In this document: positions 47,430-58,248 of the stretch, piece by piece
How positions within the stretch are numbered: the stretch's first letter is position 1
How the letters are laid out: the number at the start of each line of letters is the position of its first letter
Source: Phragmites australis
Taxonomy: Eukaryota > Streptophyta > Magnoliopsida > Poales > Poaceae
NCBI RefSeq assembly: GCF_958298935.1
Contig: NC_084922.1
Location: 18,168,501-18,232,500 of the forward strand
Reading direction: 5' to 3'
DNA: 64,000 bases
Notes under the pieces: model-generated
What the model was told of the DNA's origin: nothing
Seen by the model: only the letters and a program-made list of their open reading frames with translations
Database searches by the model: none
Made by a program: the position numbers and the translations under genes

Positions 47430-49576
47430 CAGTTACCAACATTATGAACTCTGTGGAACTAGCCCTTCCCGCTTTTCTTGTCCATGTAAGACGTAGTCTT
47501 CTCCGTGTAAACCATTGCAGGTTGCCCATATGTAGCACGACCTTACTGTAACGCTCCCAGAGATACCGCTGCATTCCATGAGTGACTCCCTCCACAATTG
47601 CCACCAATGGCAGTAACCTATTGGCCTTCATCACCTAATTGGAAACTTTGGCGAGGTTAGTTGTCATAATTCCAAAATGTGAACCATCAGTATCCGCAAT
47701 GAGTGTCCATTTCTCCAATAGTTCATGTCTGATCCAATCGGAGAAATACTTAACCGTCCTTCCACCCTTCCTTCTCCTAGTCACACTTTGCAGCTCATAT
47801 GGTAAAGGCTCTAGGCCCTTGGGCTCCTCCTCCCTTGGTACAATTGACTTCTTCAATACTTTGTCCATTTGCTTACCGGTTAGTTTATCTAGCTCTTTCC
47901 ACAGTGCATCAAACTTTCTCCTTTGGTTCTATTTTCGCAGCTTCTTAAAAAGATCCATCAATCTCTTGCTCCTGAATTGTTTATAGAAGTTTGCTCTGAG
48001 ATGTCGCATGCACCAACGACTATGCAAATCTGGCCACAACAATACCCCGCCCGCACCACCCTACAATGTGTTGATAGCGTTCAACAAGCTTGCATGACGA
48101 TCATGGAGTACACCCATGTTAGGCCTGTTACCAATAACACTTCCCTTAACCCACTGCAAGAACCATAGCCAACTATCCATAGATTCGCATTCGATGAATG
48201 CAAAGGCCAAAGGTACAACCTGGTTCTCACCATCTATGCCAATAGCTATGAGTATATGTCCCCTATATTTGCCTGTGAGGAATGCCCCGTCCACACACAT
48301 CACCAGCCAGCAATATCGGAATGCCTCGATCATACAACCGAACGATCAGAACGCCCGCTGAAGGACTCGATCTCCATCCTAATTGACAAAATCATGAATA
48401 GCAATACTGGTGCCTGGGGTTCTCCCTTGAATAACCTCTAGCAGGTAAGGTAAGTTGTGTATGAGTCGTTATATGTGCCAAACCTCTTCTCTAATACTTT
48501 CCTTTCGCTCTCCATGCCATGTCATATGACATCTCGTACCCAAATCTAGTGATGATAGTATGCATAACTCCAAACGGAGACATACTATTCTTCTTCACAA
48601 TCTCTGGGTACATCACATTTGCAACATAATCAGCGCTCATATTCCTATGCGCGTGCAGAGGTCAGCTCAAGTTGCAAGTATGCGGCTCAACAATAGACGC
48701 TACCCATACTGTATCACAGCTTGGCAAGAATCCATGAACTCGCCAAGTGCAACCTTCAGCTAAACATTTAACATCATATGTCCAAGGATTAGATATTACC
48801 ACCTTAAACTCTCTCTTCTCTGGAAAACACCATCTCTTCACTGCATGCTGCAGATGGACCTTGTCATGAAACATTTGGCCTTTGGTCACCACGATGGAAT
48901 CATACTCCCATTCCGATTCATGTCCATCGTTCACCGTCAACTTCTCTAATGCAAAATTCGTCCATTCTTCCGAAACTCATGCACCAGAGTCCACAAATGT
49001 GCATAACTCATCGTTATCTACCTCCATCTAATCCACTAGTGCCTTGTGTCGCTCTCCCTGATCAGCACGCATCGCAGCCCGATTTTCTTCCCCATCGTTA
49101 AGTTCTTCTCGTGAAGTCTGTATCTCAAGCAGTGCAGTAGTCTGCAGGGGTACCTCTGGAACCACACTCTCCTGAACCTCCTCAGGGATAATATTTTAAT
49201 CAACAGCTTCTATGGTGCTAGGTCTGGCTTCTATCGACGCAACATCGCTCGCTTCTACAAGGGCGCAGTGAGAAAAACCCCATCTCAACCCTAACATAAA
49301 TTGTTGCCATTGCTTCGAACATGTAACCTCCAAGAGCTCCCACTGCCAGCCGGTTCCTCAATATCTAGGAATCAAAAACTTCACCATCAACCGCTGATGT
49401 GCCAGACTAAGTTGTAGTAGATTATACAACCATCTTAACACTTAGTATCGCCGAATCTCTCCCAGACTATGCAAATATGTGTCCACATACTGGAAGTTAC
49501 TCAGATCCACCCCACTGTCACAATACATGACATATCTAGGACCATAAAAAACCCTGAACCCCACTACGATCGACAT
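47430..49576 (-). pseudogene. MULE (Mutator-like) transposase, degenerate
   Basis: Minus-strand start MSIVVGFRVFYGPRYVMYC at 49576. Then the plant MuDR N-terminal domain (48662-48940; MFHDKVHLQHAVKRWCFPEK, VKCLAEGCTWRVHG) and YVANVMYPEIVKKNSMSPF (about 48560-48620). The DDE transposase core follows at 48061-48333: VDGAFLTGKYRG and VLHDRHASLLNAI hold the first two acidic positions, AFAFIECESMDSWLWFL lies between them. The distal part (47635-47868; VKYFSDWIRHELLEKW) precedes a lost SWIM zinc finger. Several stops and frame changes are present. The 3' end abuts gypsy gag, suggesting insertion into it or a later deletion. Confidence 0.82.
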
Positions 49577-50545
49577 ACCTAATTCAACAACCATACTATA
49601 CTAAGTCAAGTTAAATAATTGTAACCAATATACAACAGCTACAACCATAAAATCTATTCAACCTCATCACTTGTATTCTACATAAACATCAAATATCACC
49701 TCTAATTTACTCTTTCTGTTCGCACTGTACCATTCTAAATGTATTGCTATAAAAACCAATTACTGCATTTCTATTCTAAATATCCTAGAGCTATTAAATA
49801 TTTGTACTACATATTCATAAGAATTCAACTTCAAACTAACTTATATTGTCTAACTATTGAAAATCCACAACAATTCAAATGTACAATTCCTTCATCGATG
49901 GAAATTATATACATCTAATAATATTCAATTTTCATAATGCTATTAAATAAATCTATTTTAATTCTACATTACTGAAATTTTTAAAAAATCAGCTATCCAA
50001 CATTTCCTAACTAACTATACTATATTTTCTAGCTATAGCTAATTCCAAACCATATCTACTCTACTCTATTCTAAATTTTATTTATTTATTCTTTCTAAAT
50101 TATGTGCTATACTGAACATTTCTCTAATAGTCTCTACCTATTTTCCTACTGTTTTCTAGGTATTCGTAATTTTTCTAACTATTCCGAATTTCAAACTATT
50201 TTTCTTACTAACTACTGCTATTTTTTTCTAATTTTCTAACTACTCCTAATTCTTCTAACTACAACTACTTCATAACTACTCTAAATTTATAACGAATTTT
50301 AACTAATTAAAAAAAAGAAAAAACACTTACTGATGCCGCTGCACGCTGGTCAAAGCCGCCCACCCACTCGCTGCCGTCGCTCTTGTCGGACGCCGCCACC
50401 CGCTGCATGCCGCCACCCGACGCCCCACGCCGCCTGCCACGTCCCGCCGCACACCGCCCTGCCACCTCCCGCGGCACGATGCCCTGCACCGCCCGCTCTC
50501 TTGGTCGCGTGTGGGAGAGGAATCGGCGACCGTGGAATATATAAA
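49577..50545 (-). promoter_or_regulatory. MULE 5' region
   Basis: AT-rich to 50320, then GC-rich to 50510, where minus-strand ORFs look like composition artefacts. A tttatatatt element (minus strand, about 50537-50545) sits where a promoter for the transposase could be. Confidence 0.35.
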
Positions 50546-50550
50546 GGTCT

Positions 50551-50742
50551 GTCGGCACTCGGAATACCGACATGCGAGCCTGTCGGCACGTAGAATGCCG
50601 ACACGCCTGTCAGCATTCCAAATATCGATATGCCGCCATTCTGCACGAACTGCCTATGTGGCCCACCACCCTTTAGGTGGGCCCACAACCTGTTGGCTTT
50701 CGGAATACTGATAAGAGACCTATTAGTATTCTGTATGCTGAT
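50551..50742. repeat. Array of five 21-bp imperfect palindromes
   Basis: Copies at 50551-50571 (gtcggcactcggaatac-cgac), 50582-50602, 50609-50629, 50692-50712 and 50722-50742 share the form GTCGGCA-n7-TGCCGAC with decay to the right. Most are spaced about 30 bp. A further palindrome, gcccacc-n-ggtgggc, lies in the wider gap (about 50661-50682). The array lies just upstream of the MULE transposase, where sub-terminal transposase-binding sites would be expected. Confidence 0.75.
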
Positions 50743-52295
50743 ATATATCTATTCTTGTAATTTTTTAATTTAATTATTATTTTTGCAATTTTTCAGTAAA
50801 ATAATATTATTAAAAAATTCTCTAACAAGCGGACTGAGATATGACTTCTTTTTTAAACCCGTGGTGCTCACAATTATTTTCAAGCGACGTTGTAAGATTA
50901 TATTAATCTTTTAATGACTAATGTAATTATTAGATTGATTCTAGTATTATAAGATTAGTATTATGGTTACTAAATACAATAGATTTTGAATCAAGGGTTT
51001 TAATTCCTCTTCTGTCTAAATTGGATGTTTATTAGTGTATGTGCTTAAAGAAATAAAAGATAATGTGCATTGGATAGTGTTGTTAGCAATGCACATGCCA
51101 AGCGCTGGTGCAACATGAACAAATGGATGGCATTGGAACTTGGTCGCATAACATTATCCATGAGCTTGCTTTTTACACGTGAACACTCCTGCGTCTTGCA
51201 GTTGCAAAACTGAACGACAGCAGCGGTTCATGGGAAGACACCTTTTCATCTGCCTGATTGTATTAGCCGTGACGCCTCTCCAACAAGTATAAAATGCAAT
51301 ACCACTGTTCGGCCGAGTACACCGTTGACTCCCTTAGCGAAAAGTACACACATACACTTATTTCTCTGTCCATCGGGAGAAAAATGACAGTGTAAGGTAG
51401 AGAGAATAAGAAAGACATCTTGCAAGGCTAACCTGGAGAAAGATGGGTTCTGGGAATTTGTAGAGAAATCTCACATTAGTTGAATCCTATAGTGCTGCAA
51501 AGATCAGCATTATTAGAGTTATTTTCTTACATACGTACTTAAGAAATAGATATATCTTCTCGCAACCAACTTGGTGCTGAGAAATGCATAAAAAAAATAA
51601 AAAATGATATTTAGAAAATTATATTAATTGTGTGATCCATACAGCTATATGTTCGGTCACCTAGACGTCATTTGAAAAATGAGAACCACAAGTTGTTGGA
51701 AGAGAGAAATTAGGCTGCCGCTTGATAATGGTACATATATGGGAGCCACGTACTAGATAGCGATGCATATATATAAATTTCGGTTTTCATATGCTACTTT
51801 ATGTTTAGTAAAACCATACCTGCCGTTTAATTGATTTATTTTTTCCATGTAAAATAAGTGCTTGTTTCCGTATGCTCCAGCTCCAACATTTAGGTTATAC
51901 TACAAGATAGCTCTAGAAAAGCCGAGATAGTTAAATCGTTTACTTCTATTATATTTTGAGATCATTTTGTCATGTACAGTACAGGAGTTGGACTGCTCCG
52001 AAGCCAGGAATCGGAGCCTAAAGTGTTCCACCAGATTTTTAACTGCTTTGTGAGAGAAGATTTCGGCTCTTGTTAGCCAGGAGAAACGCCACATACTTAA
52101 TGCTACACAAACCCTAAAATCTTTTGTATGTCTTCCATGATATATATTAATTCAATATAAGGGTGCCAAAGCAGGACTAATATTACAAAATAGTTTTTAC
52201 AAGCAAACAACTAGCTTAGGAAGTTAATCGTACATATGTATACACAAAGCTAAGATAACAGCTTCCTTAATTTCATGGAAGAAGACACTCACGAT
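50743..52295. other. Interval without recognised gene
   Basis: AT-rich sequence on both strands with no domain-bearing ORF. The outer MULE terminus is probably within the first 150 bases, but I could not define it. Confidence 0.4.
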
Positions 52296-52629
52296 TACTA
52301 TTAAAAAACTATTTTTCGAAACACCCAGCGTGTCTTTCCATAGACAGGTCATATGGCAAAACACCTGAGCAATTTTCAGAGACGAGCAACATAAGAAGCC
52401 GCCTGTGTAAAGGTCATTTCTACATACGATTCTTTACGAGAACATCCTATGGTAACCGCTTGTGAAAATGGTCATTTCTAGATGTGGTTCCTTATATAAA
52501 CCACCTTGGTTCATATAAGAAATCGCCTATGGTAATGATCATTTTAGAGATTGTTTCTTATGTGAACCACTGTAAAAATATATGGTCATTTTCAGATGCG
52601 GTTCACATAAGAAATAGTCTCTAAAAATA

Positions 52630-53425
52630 GATAACATGTTATCTTAAAAATTTCATAATTTTTTCCTATGAATTTGGATGGGAACCAACTTTATATGAAA
52701 ATTATAGCCCTCGACGAGATCTACAGCATTGTAGTTGAAAACTATTTTATTTGAAGTCATTTAGGTATCCAAATAATCAGTTAAAGTTTTACACATAAGT
52801 TTCGCATGCTATTGTTACATCAAATCCTATTAAGAGAAGTAAACTTAAGACAAAGAGAAGAAAAAGAATACTATCAACTTAAATATCTCCAATAATATCA
52901 ACAAAAAGAAGATCAAAGACCTCCACTATCAATAACCAAACTTAGCTTATAGAAGTAATAATGATAACAATAGCATATGCACTCATTTTGATCGATATTT
53001 TATGTTTAAAATTTTAAATAATTATTTTTATATCTAAATGACTTTAAGAGAAAAAAATTTAACTACAAAGTTTTAGATCTCGTCGAGGACTATAATTTTC
53101 ATATAAAGTTTGTCCTTATCCGAGTTCGTATGAAAAATTATAATTTATTTAAGATAAGTTGTCTTCCATTTTTAGAGGTGGCTCCTTATGTGAACCGCTA
53201 CTGAAAATACCCTCCATTTTTACAGGCGATTTCTTATGTGAACCACTCTTAGTATTTGATGATAGCTTATCTTAAAAAATTATATCATTTTTATATGAAG
53301 TTGGATGAGGATAAACTTTATATAAAAATAGTAGCTCTGGACGAGCTCTAGAACTTTGTAGTTAAATTTGTTTTCATTTGAAGTCATTTATATGCCCAAA
53401 TAATTATTTGAAGTTTTAAACAGAA
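52630..53425. repeat. Three-copy module in alternating orientation
   Basis: A module of about 165 bp containing ttatatgaaaattatagcc and ctcgacgagatctacag occurs at about 52632-52800 (+), 53006-53165 (-) and 53266-53425 (+). The first pair could form a long hairpin with a 205-bp loop. Similar segments are common inside grass CACTA elements as I remember them. Confidence 0.75.
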
Positions 53426-53451
53426 GATATTAAAAGGAATGTATATAGTAT

Positions 53452-53535
53452 TATGATCGGTAGTAGTTCTGTGGTAGAATTGTGAGTAGGGTTTGCGTCA
53501 GCTAAGATGTTTCGAGTTCTAGTGCCAAGAACTGC
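53452..53535 (+). other. tRNA-like relic within the CACTA-like element
   Basis: tagttctgtggtagaattg resembles box A and D arm of tRNA-Gly (tctagtggtagaata), and tttcgagttct about 45 bases later resembles box B. The acceptor stem does not pair and the anticodon arm is not clear, so this is at best a decayed tRNA-derived sequence. Confidence 0.25.
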
Positions 53536-54091
53536 ACACGAGCATATTTTGTGTGAAAAAACTTGTGATTTGCAACGTCGCGGCCGTGGGTACCCGGTCG
53601 GTCGAAAAAAAATCATTTTTTTAACAAAAAAATGTCGATTCGGAGACCTGTTATCACACGCGATCTGCTTAAGGAACTGTATATGGAAATTGGTTTCCAT
53701 ACCGGTCTATTTTGCGTCTATAGAAATAATCCATTTCTATATGCCTTCAATCACAGGTGGATACTAAACATATGCAAAAACAGGTTACCACCCGCCTCTA
53801 AAAATATTTTTTTATTAATGGATGAAACGTGGGCTTCACTGTCATTAACCGGAAGAACCAAAATAGTAGCTCGTTGAAATCACTACGCCCCAAAATGAAC
53901 GTAACACATTAAGAAAATATATATAGTGAGAATTCCAAGTAGAATATCCAGAAAATGTCGTATTCAAGGTAGGGCTGACCAGTGACCACACTTTGAAGTC
54001 CATGCATGATGCGCACATGCCTTGAGCAACACTATGCAGACAAATCAACGCGCTAACGTTGGAACCATTCGAGATTCAAGACGGATTCGCC

Positions 54092-54099
54092 TATATAAA
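54092..54099 (+). promoter_or_regulatory. TATA box of the DMP gene
   Basis: tatataaa lies 72-79 bases before the DMP start codon, a normal distance for a short 5' UTR of about 45 bases. The right end of the CACTA-like element is only about 270 bp upstream, so the promoter beyond that point is transposon sequence. Confidence 0.7.
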
Positions 54100-54170
54100 C
54101 AGATACTATTTACGAATGGACAACATCACACTAAAGAGACACCCAGAGCGTACTATTACAGGTCTACAAT

Positions 54171-54875
54171 ATGGCATCTCCTCCTCCGGCCACCGTGATC
54201 CATATGCCTTCTCATACCAACGGGGAGCCGACGACATCACCAACGATCGGCACCGCCCCACAGACGCCTAAGGCAGCCGATGACTCAATGGCCATACCAA
54301 TGGCAGCCAGCCCCGGGACAGTCACAGACAAGGTGATGTCAAGCGCGTCAAACCTAGCGCAGCTCCTGCCGACGGGCACGGTGTTGGCGTACCAGGCGCT
54401 GTCCCCGTCCTTCACCAACCACGGGACATGCCTTCCCTCTAACAAGTGGCTCACGGCCGCGATGGTCACCATACTGGCCGCCTTATCCCTCTTCTTCTCC
54501 TTCACCGACAGCATCGTTGGCCGCGACCGCAAGCTCTACTACGGCGTGGCCACGCTACACGGCTTCAACGTGTTCAACTTCTCCGGGGAGGAGGAGAAGA
54601 GGGAGTGGGCGCTCGGCGAGCTCCAGAGGCTGCGCCTCCGGCCGTTGGACTACGTGCACGCCTTCTTCACTGCCGTGGTGTTCCTCACCGTGGCATTCAG
54701 CGACGCAGGGCTGCAGAGGTGCTTCTTCCCCAGCGCTAGTCCCAACACCAAGGAGCTGCTGACGAACCTGCCGCTGGGGATGGCGTTCCTGTCGAGCTTT
54801 TTGTTCATGATCTTCCCATCGAAAAGGAAGGGCATCGGATACAACGACACCACTCCTTACCAGAAGACCGCATGA
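54171..54875 (+). CDS. DMP: DMP family (DUF679) membrane protein, intact single exon
   Basis: A complete 234-residue plant DMP protein. The N-terminal 55 residues are Pro/Thr/Ala-rich and disordered. The DUF679 domain follows: SASNLAQLLPTGTVLAYQAL with SPSFTNHG (57-85, first membrane segment), WLTAAMVTILAALSLFFSFT (93-112), the conserved loop KLYYGVATLHGFNVFNF (121-137), YVHAFFTAVVFLTVAFSDAG (161-180) and LPLGMAFLSSFLFMIFP (200-216). That gives four membrane helices with both termini cytosolic. Family members sit in ER, vacuole or plasma membrane and are linked to senescence, membrane remodelling and, for maize DMP and Arabidopsis DMP8/9, gamete fusion and haploid induction. This copy looks closer to the general DMP group; orthology to maize DMP is not claimed. 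It is GC-rich and intronless, with no damage. The start is the first ATG after the TATA box. Confidence 0.96.
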   Translation: MASPPPATVIHMPSHTNGEPTTSPTIGTAPQTPKAADDSMAIPMAASPGTVTDKVMSSASNLAQLLPTGTVLAYQALSPSFTNHGTCLPSNKWLTAAMVTILAALSLFFSFTDSIVGRDRKLYYGVATLHGFNVFNFSGEEEKREWALGELQRLRLRPLDYVHAFFTAVVFLTVAFSDAGLQRCFFPSASPNTKELLTNLPLGMAFLSSFLFMIFPSKRKGIGYNDTTPYQKTA

Positions 54876-56600
54876 GGTCACTTAGAACATGAGATCCGGG
54901 ACTTTAGTTATAATTATTACTTGTATTGGTTATTTGGTTACCTTGTTCGTGGCAAAATTGTAGGTCATATCCTTGTATATGGGCTGATGGATGTAGTGAT
55001 TCTTTTAGTATATAAACAGGTGGAAGAAATGGAGGCTATAAAGACCATATATACGGTCGAATTAAGTGATCTGGATTTTGTATAATTACTATTGTGTTCT
55101 TGGGTGAAAATAAAAAAAAAACGATTACAGATATCTTTGATAGTACAACGAATCTTCATGTTGAAGCATACGAGTCTAGATGAATTTGCTCCCTTGAACT
55201 AAAGAATCGTTATTCGTTCCCAAGAAATAAAATTCGTGGTGCTATGTGCAACATGTAGCATCCTTGTGTTGTATGCAATATATGGCGTTTGTACCTTTTT
55301 AGATTTTAACTCTTTTTGTTGTGGAATAAAAACCCACAGTTCGTATATATCTATGTATATACTGACGAGAGAAGGCTATATCCATCCACACGTGTGACCA
55401 GTCTTCGCCGTGCACATCAGCTGATCATGCAACAAGTGGAGCAAAAAGAAAAAAACTGAGAACAGGTAGTTTGGAACGGCTAATTAAGCAGCCAGCCACG
55501 GTACATGTACATCAATCAGCATATCCCAGCAGACGATGAAACCACGTTAGATAGAATACGTAAGGTCAGCCTCCAGCCATTAGTCCCAGTAGCGCACAGT
55601 CATCACAAGCGACGTACGACTCGGTCGAATTGGTGCACGAGCGGGGTCCATTTTTTTGCGACCGTTCGTCCCGTGGACCAAAGAAGACTCGACGCAGGCA
55701 CGTCCTCTGATAGTGACCTCCGACGGCCTGGCTCTCCGGTGGCGGGGATGGGGGCAGCGTGGAAGTCAAGGTGAGCCGCTCGTGTCCTGGTCGCGAGCTC
55801 GCTTAGCGTGTTTACACTGCCATTTACGTCTTAGTTTCCGAACACCTCTCAACATCTGCTTGGAACGAAAGAAAAGATAAGACATATGGCCCCGTGCCGC
55901 TAGATATATACGACCAATTTTGTTATTTCCATTTGATAAACAATCCAGCATAGAGCTAGAAATAAAACTCGAGACTCGTGAACCAGCTCAGGCTCGACTA
56001 ATTTTGACTAGACTCGATGGTCAAATGAGCCGAGCCCGAGCCATCTTACACACTCAATGGCTAAACAAGCTAAGTCCGAACTAACTCAAGAGCGACATGT
56101 TGCCTTGGTGGCTGAGGTCAGCGGCACGTTGCCTTAGTGGCTGAGGCCAATCGAGCGGCCCAACCCAGCACGTAGTGGCTCAAGGTTTCCACACCCACCA
56201 CTCTCAGATCGGCAAACAAGCCATGTCACCCCGAGACACCTACCGCCCTATCTCTCTGCCGCCACCTGCCCCCCGCCAGCATTGATTTCCACCTCCTTAA
56301 ATTCCATCTCCCCTCTCGTCGATCTAAGTAAGGAGACCACCCTCTTCATCTTCTATCACCGCTGGCCACTGGCCGCCACCGTCTTCTCCATTAGCCGACG
56401 ATGGCTGCCTCATCCGACCCCAAATCCACCAATCATTTGTAATGTGAATAGCCCTCACCTATGCGGCTGAGCCTCCTTCCACAAGCCCGTCTCTCCTCGT
56501 CCGGTCGAATCAAGAGGAGATGGAGCATTGGAGGCGAGCGTCGGCCTCCAGCTGCAACCCCGCGCTTGGCCGGGACTCGAGAAGCCTTTCTCTGCAAGAG
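54876..56600. other. DMP 3' flank and intergenic DNA
   Basis: AT-rich 3' flank with aataaa-like signals at about 55108 and 55325. After 55960 a gagccgagcccgagcc-type low-complexity segment and a GC-rich stretch (56240-56600) appear. ORFs here have no domain that I recognise. Confidence 0.4.
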
Positions 56601-56639
56601 TTCTGGTGAGTGAGAAACTAAGTTGAAATGTGTGTTGGT

Positions 56640-58185
56640 TTACTTGTGATGAGTGATTGACATTGTTATTTATTTGGTTTGATAATCTTCGGTTTTGCAT
56701 GAGCTTTGATGTGATTTGGGATTTCATTTGAGCATATTGATTATGGACTAATTAAAATTAGAGTTGGAGATATGTGTTTGCTTGTCTCATGATGTGTAGG
56801 TGATGGATGCAACTTGGCGGTTGACGGTGGGATGATCGGGGCCAATCAGAGTGCTTAGTGCCAGACGATCAAAGAGGTCGGGTGGAGTCAATGATGATCT
56901 TAGCTGAACACGTGGAGGTCAAGCAAACCATTAAAGACGGATGAAGATGCCATGTTGACAAAGTCAAGCGAAGGGGATACCGGTGCAAGTGACAAGGTGG
57001 CCCGAGGGATCAGGAGCGGGAGAGACTTGCCGGCGGTTAGGATCGCATGATGGAGTACACGTGTCGACATCGAAGCGTTTGCTTAAGGTGTCATGCTTTG
57101 AGAAGCGTGCAAGTGGTTTCATGTTTTGGCCTCAAAACCATGGGAGGACTGGAGGAGTATGTGCCACCATCACGAAGCTTGCGTCGAGGCGAAGCTAAGT
57201 TGTGAAGGTGCCATGGCCGTCTGATGAATGAAGAAGAAAATGGACCAAAATACTCTCGGTGGTAGGTAGAAGTGTACTACAAGAGAGGGATATTTTGGGA
57301 AAAAGTTACGAAACTTAGGGGTCAAGTTTCCTAGGCCTATAAATAGAGGGGTAGGGCTATGGGAGAGTTTGAACCAGCCACTTAAGCCCTCTTATGCTAC
57401 CCATATGAGAGTCTTAGAGCTAGGGTTTTAGAAGAGAGAAGGATGAATAATTAACCTATGTAATAGGTGAGAGGTTTGAAAAATAAATCTTTGTAATCCA
57501 CCGAAAATAGGGCTGACCTCTTTGAGTAATGAAGTTTATGTTTTCTGCATATGCTTGAATTTTCCTCCTTCTAGTTTCCCTTTATTGGTTCCCTTGCAAG
57601 TTTGCAAGTTTTTGGGTTTTCGGTTTGGATTTTCGTTTTGGTTCTTGGGGTTGAAATTTCAGCACCTTGTGAGGTCATTCTTCTTGTTGCTAGAGCTATA
57701 AAAACTCACATATGAGTATTTAGTACCCTTGCCTTTAGATCATCAACTTGGAGAGATTCTTTACCCGGTGATCTTTTCTTTGAGCTGCAGTTTTTCACCT
57801 TTTCAGAGTTATTTTCTTGATGCTAGTGGCTTAAACATTCACATACTCATGTATTTGAGCGGGTCTTGAGTTCACTTACCACTAGACTATCATTTTGGAG
57901 GATAACCTTATCAGGTGTCCATCTTCTCTAGTTTTTTTGAAAGTTGCGAGTTTTTTAGCACAAAGACACATGAAATGGTCTTGAATGGAACATATGGTTC
58001 ATATTCAATCCGTGGAGTCATGTTGCCATGGAACTAGTCATCTTGCTTTGTCTCTTTGATTCTTTCGCTTTCGCTTAAGCGTTTTGAGGTGCGTTAGGTG
58101 AGAAATAGGAAAAGGCTATCTATTTCGAAAAAAATTGTTGAGACGCCTATTCAACCCTCCTCTAGTCATCATTATCGTTGCTACA
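56640..58185 (+). repeat. LTR of a SIRE/Maximus-like copia element
   Basis: The right edge is firm: ...gttgctaca at 58185, followed by a decayed initiator-Met primer binding site, tagtatcagagcc. A cctataaatagagg TATA region lies at about 57337 and an R-like transcript start may follow. The left edge is not defined; about 56640 is an estimate from recalled relatives (ggtgatggatgcaacttggc at 56801 is typical of this LTR family). Confidence 0.55.
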
Positions 58186-58248
58186 ATTAGTATCAGAGCC
58201 AGTTTGAGTACTTGTTGACCTTAACCGGCTTTGTGATCCATAAGCGAT

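Larger units (their letters stand above)
52296..53820. mobile_element. Non-autonomous CACTA-like element upstream of the DMP gene
   Basis: 1,525 bp flanked by GAT on both sides (52293-52295, 53821-53823), the 3-bp duplication expected for CACTA elements. Ends are TACTATTAAAAAACTATTTT and, from the other side, CATTAATAAAAAAATATTTT. Sub-terminal motifs of the type gcggttcacataagaa and its complement recur at 52380-52620 and 53165-53240. The core holds three copies of a 165-bp module (listed separately). It encodes no transposase. Confidence 0.7.

Noticed and set aside
50307..50688. GC-rich ORFs at the MULE 5' region
   Set aside because: Open on both strands through composition, with no recognisable domain.
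53452..53535. Functional tRNA gene
   Set aside because: The acceptor stem does not pair and no clean anticodon arm is visible; kept only as a relic.
54212..54881. ORFs antisense to or out of frame with DMP
   Set aside because: They are shadows of a GC-rich gene; the DMP frame carries the conserved domain.
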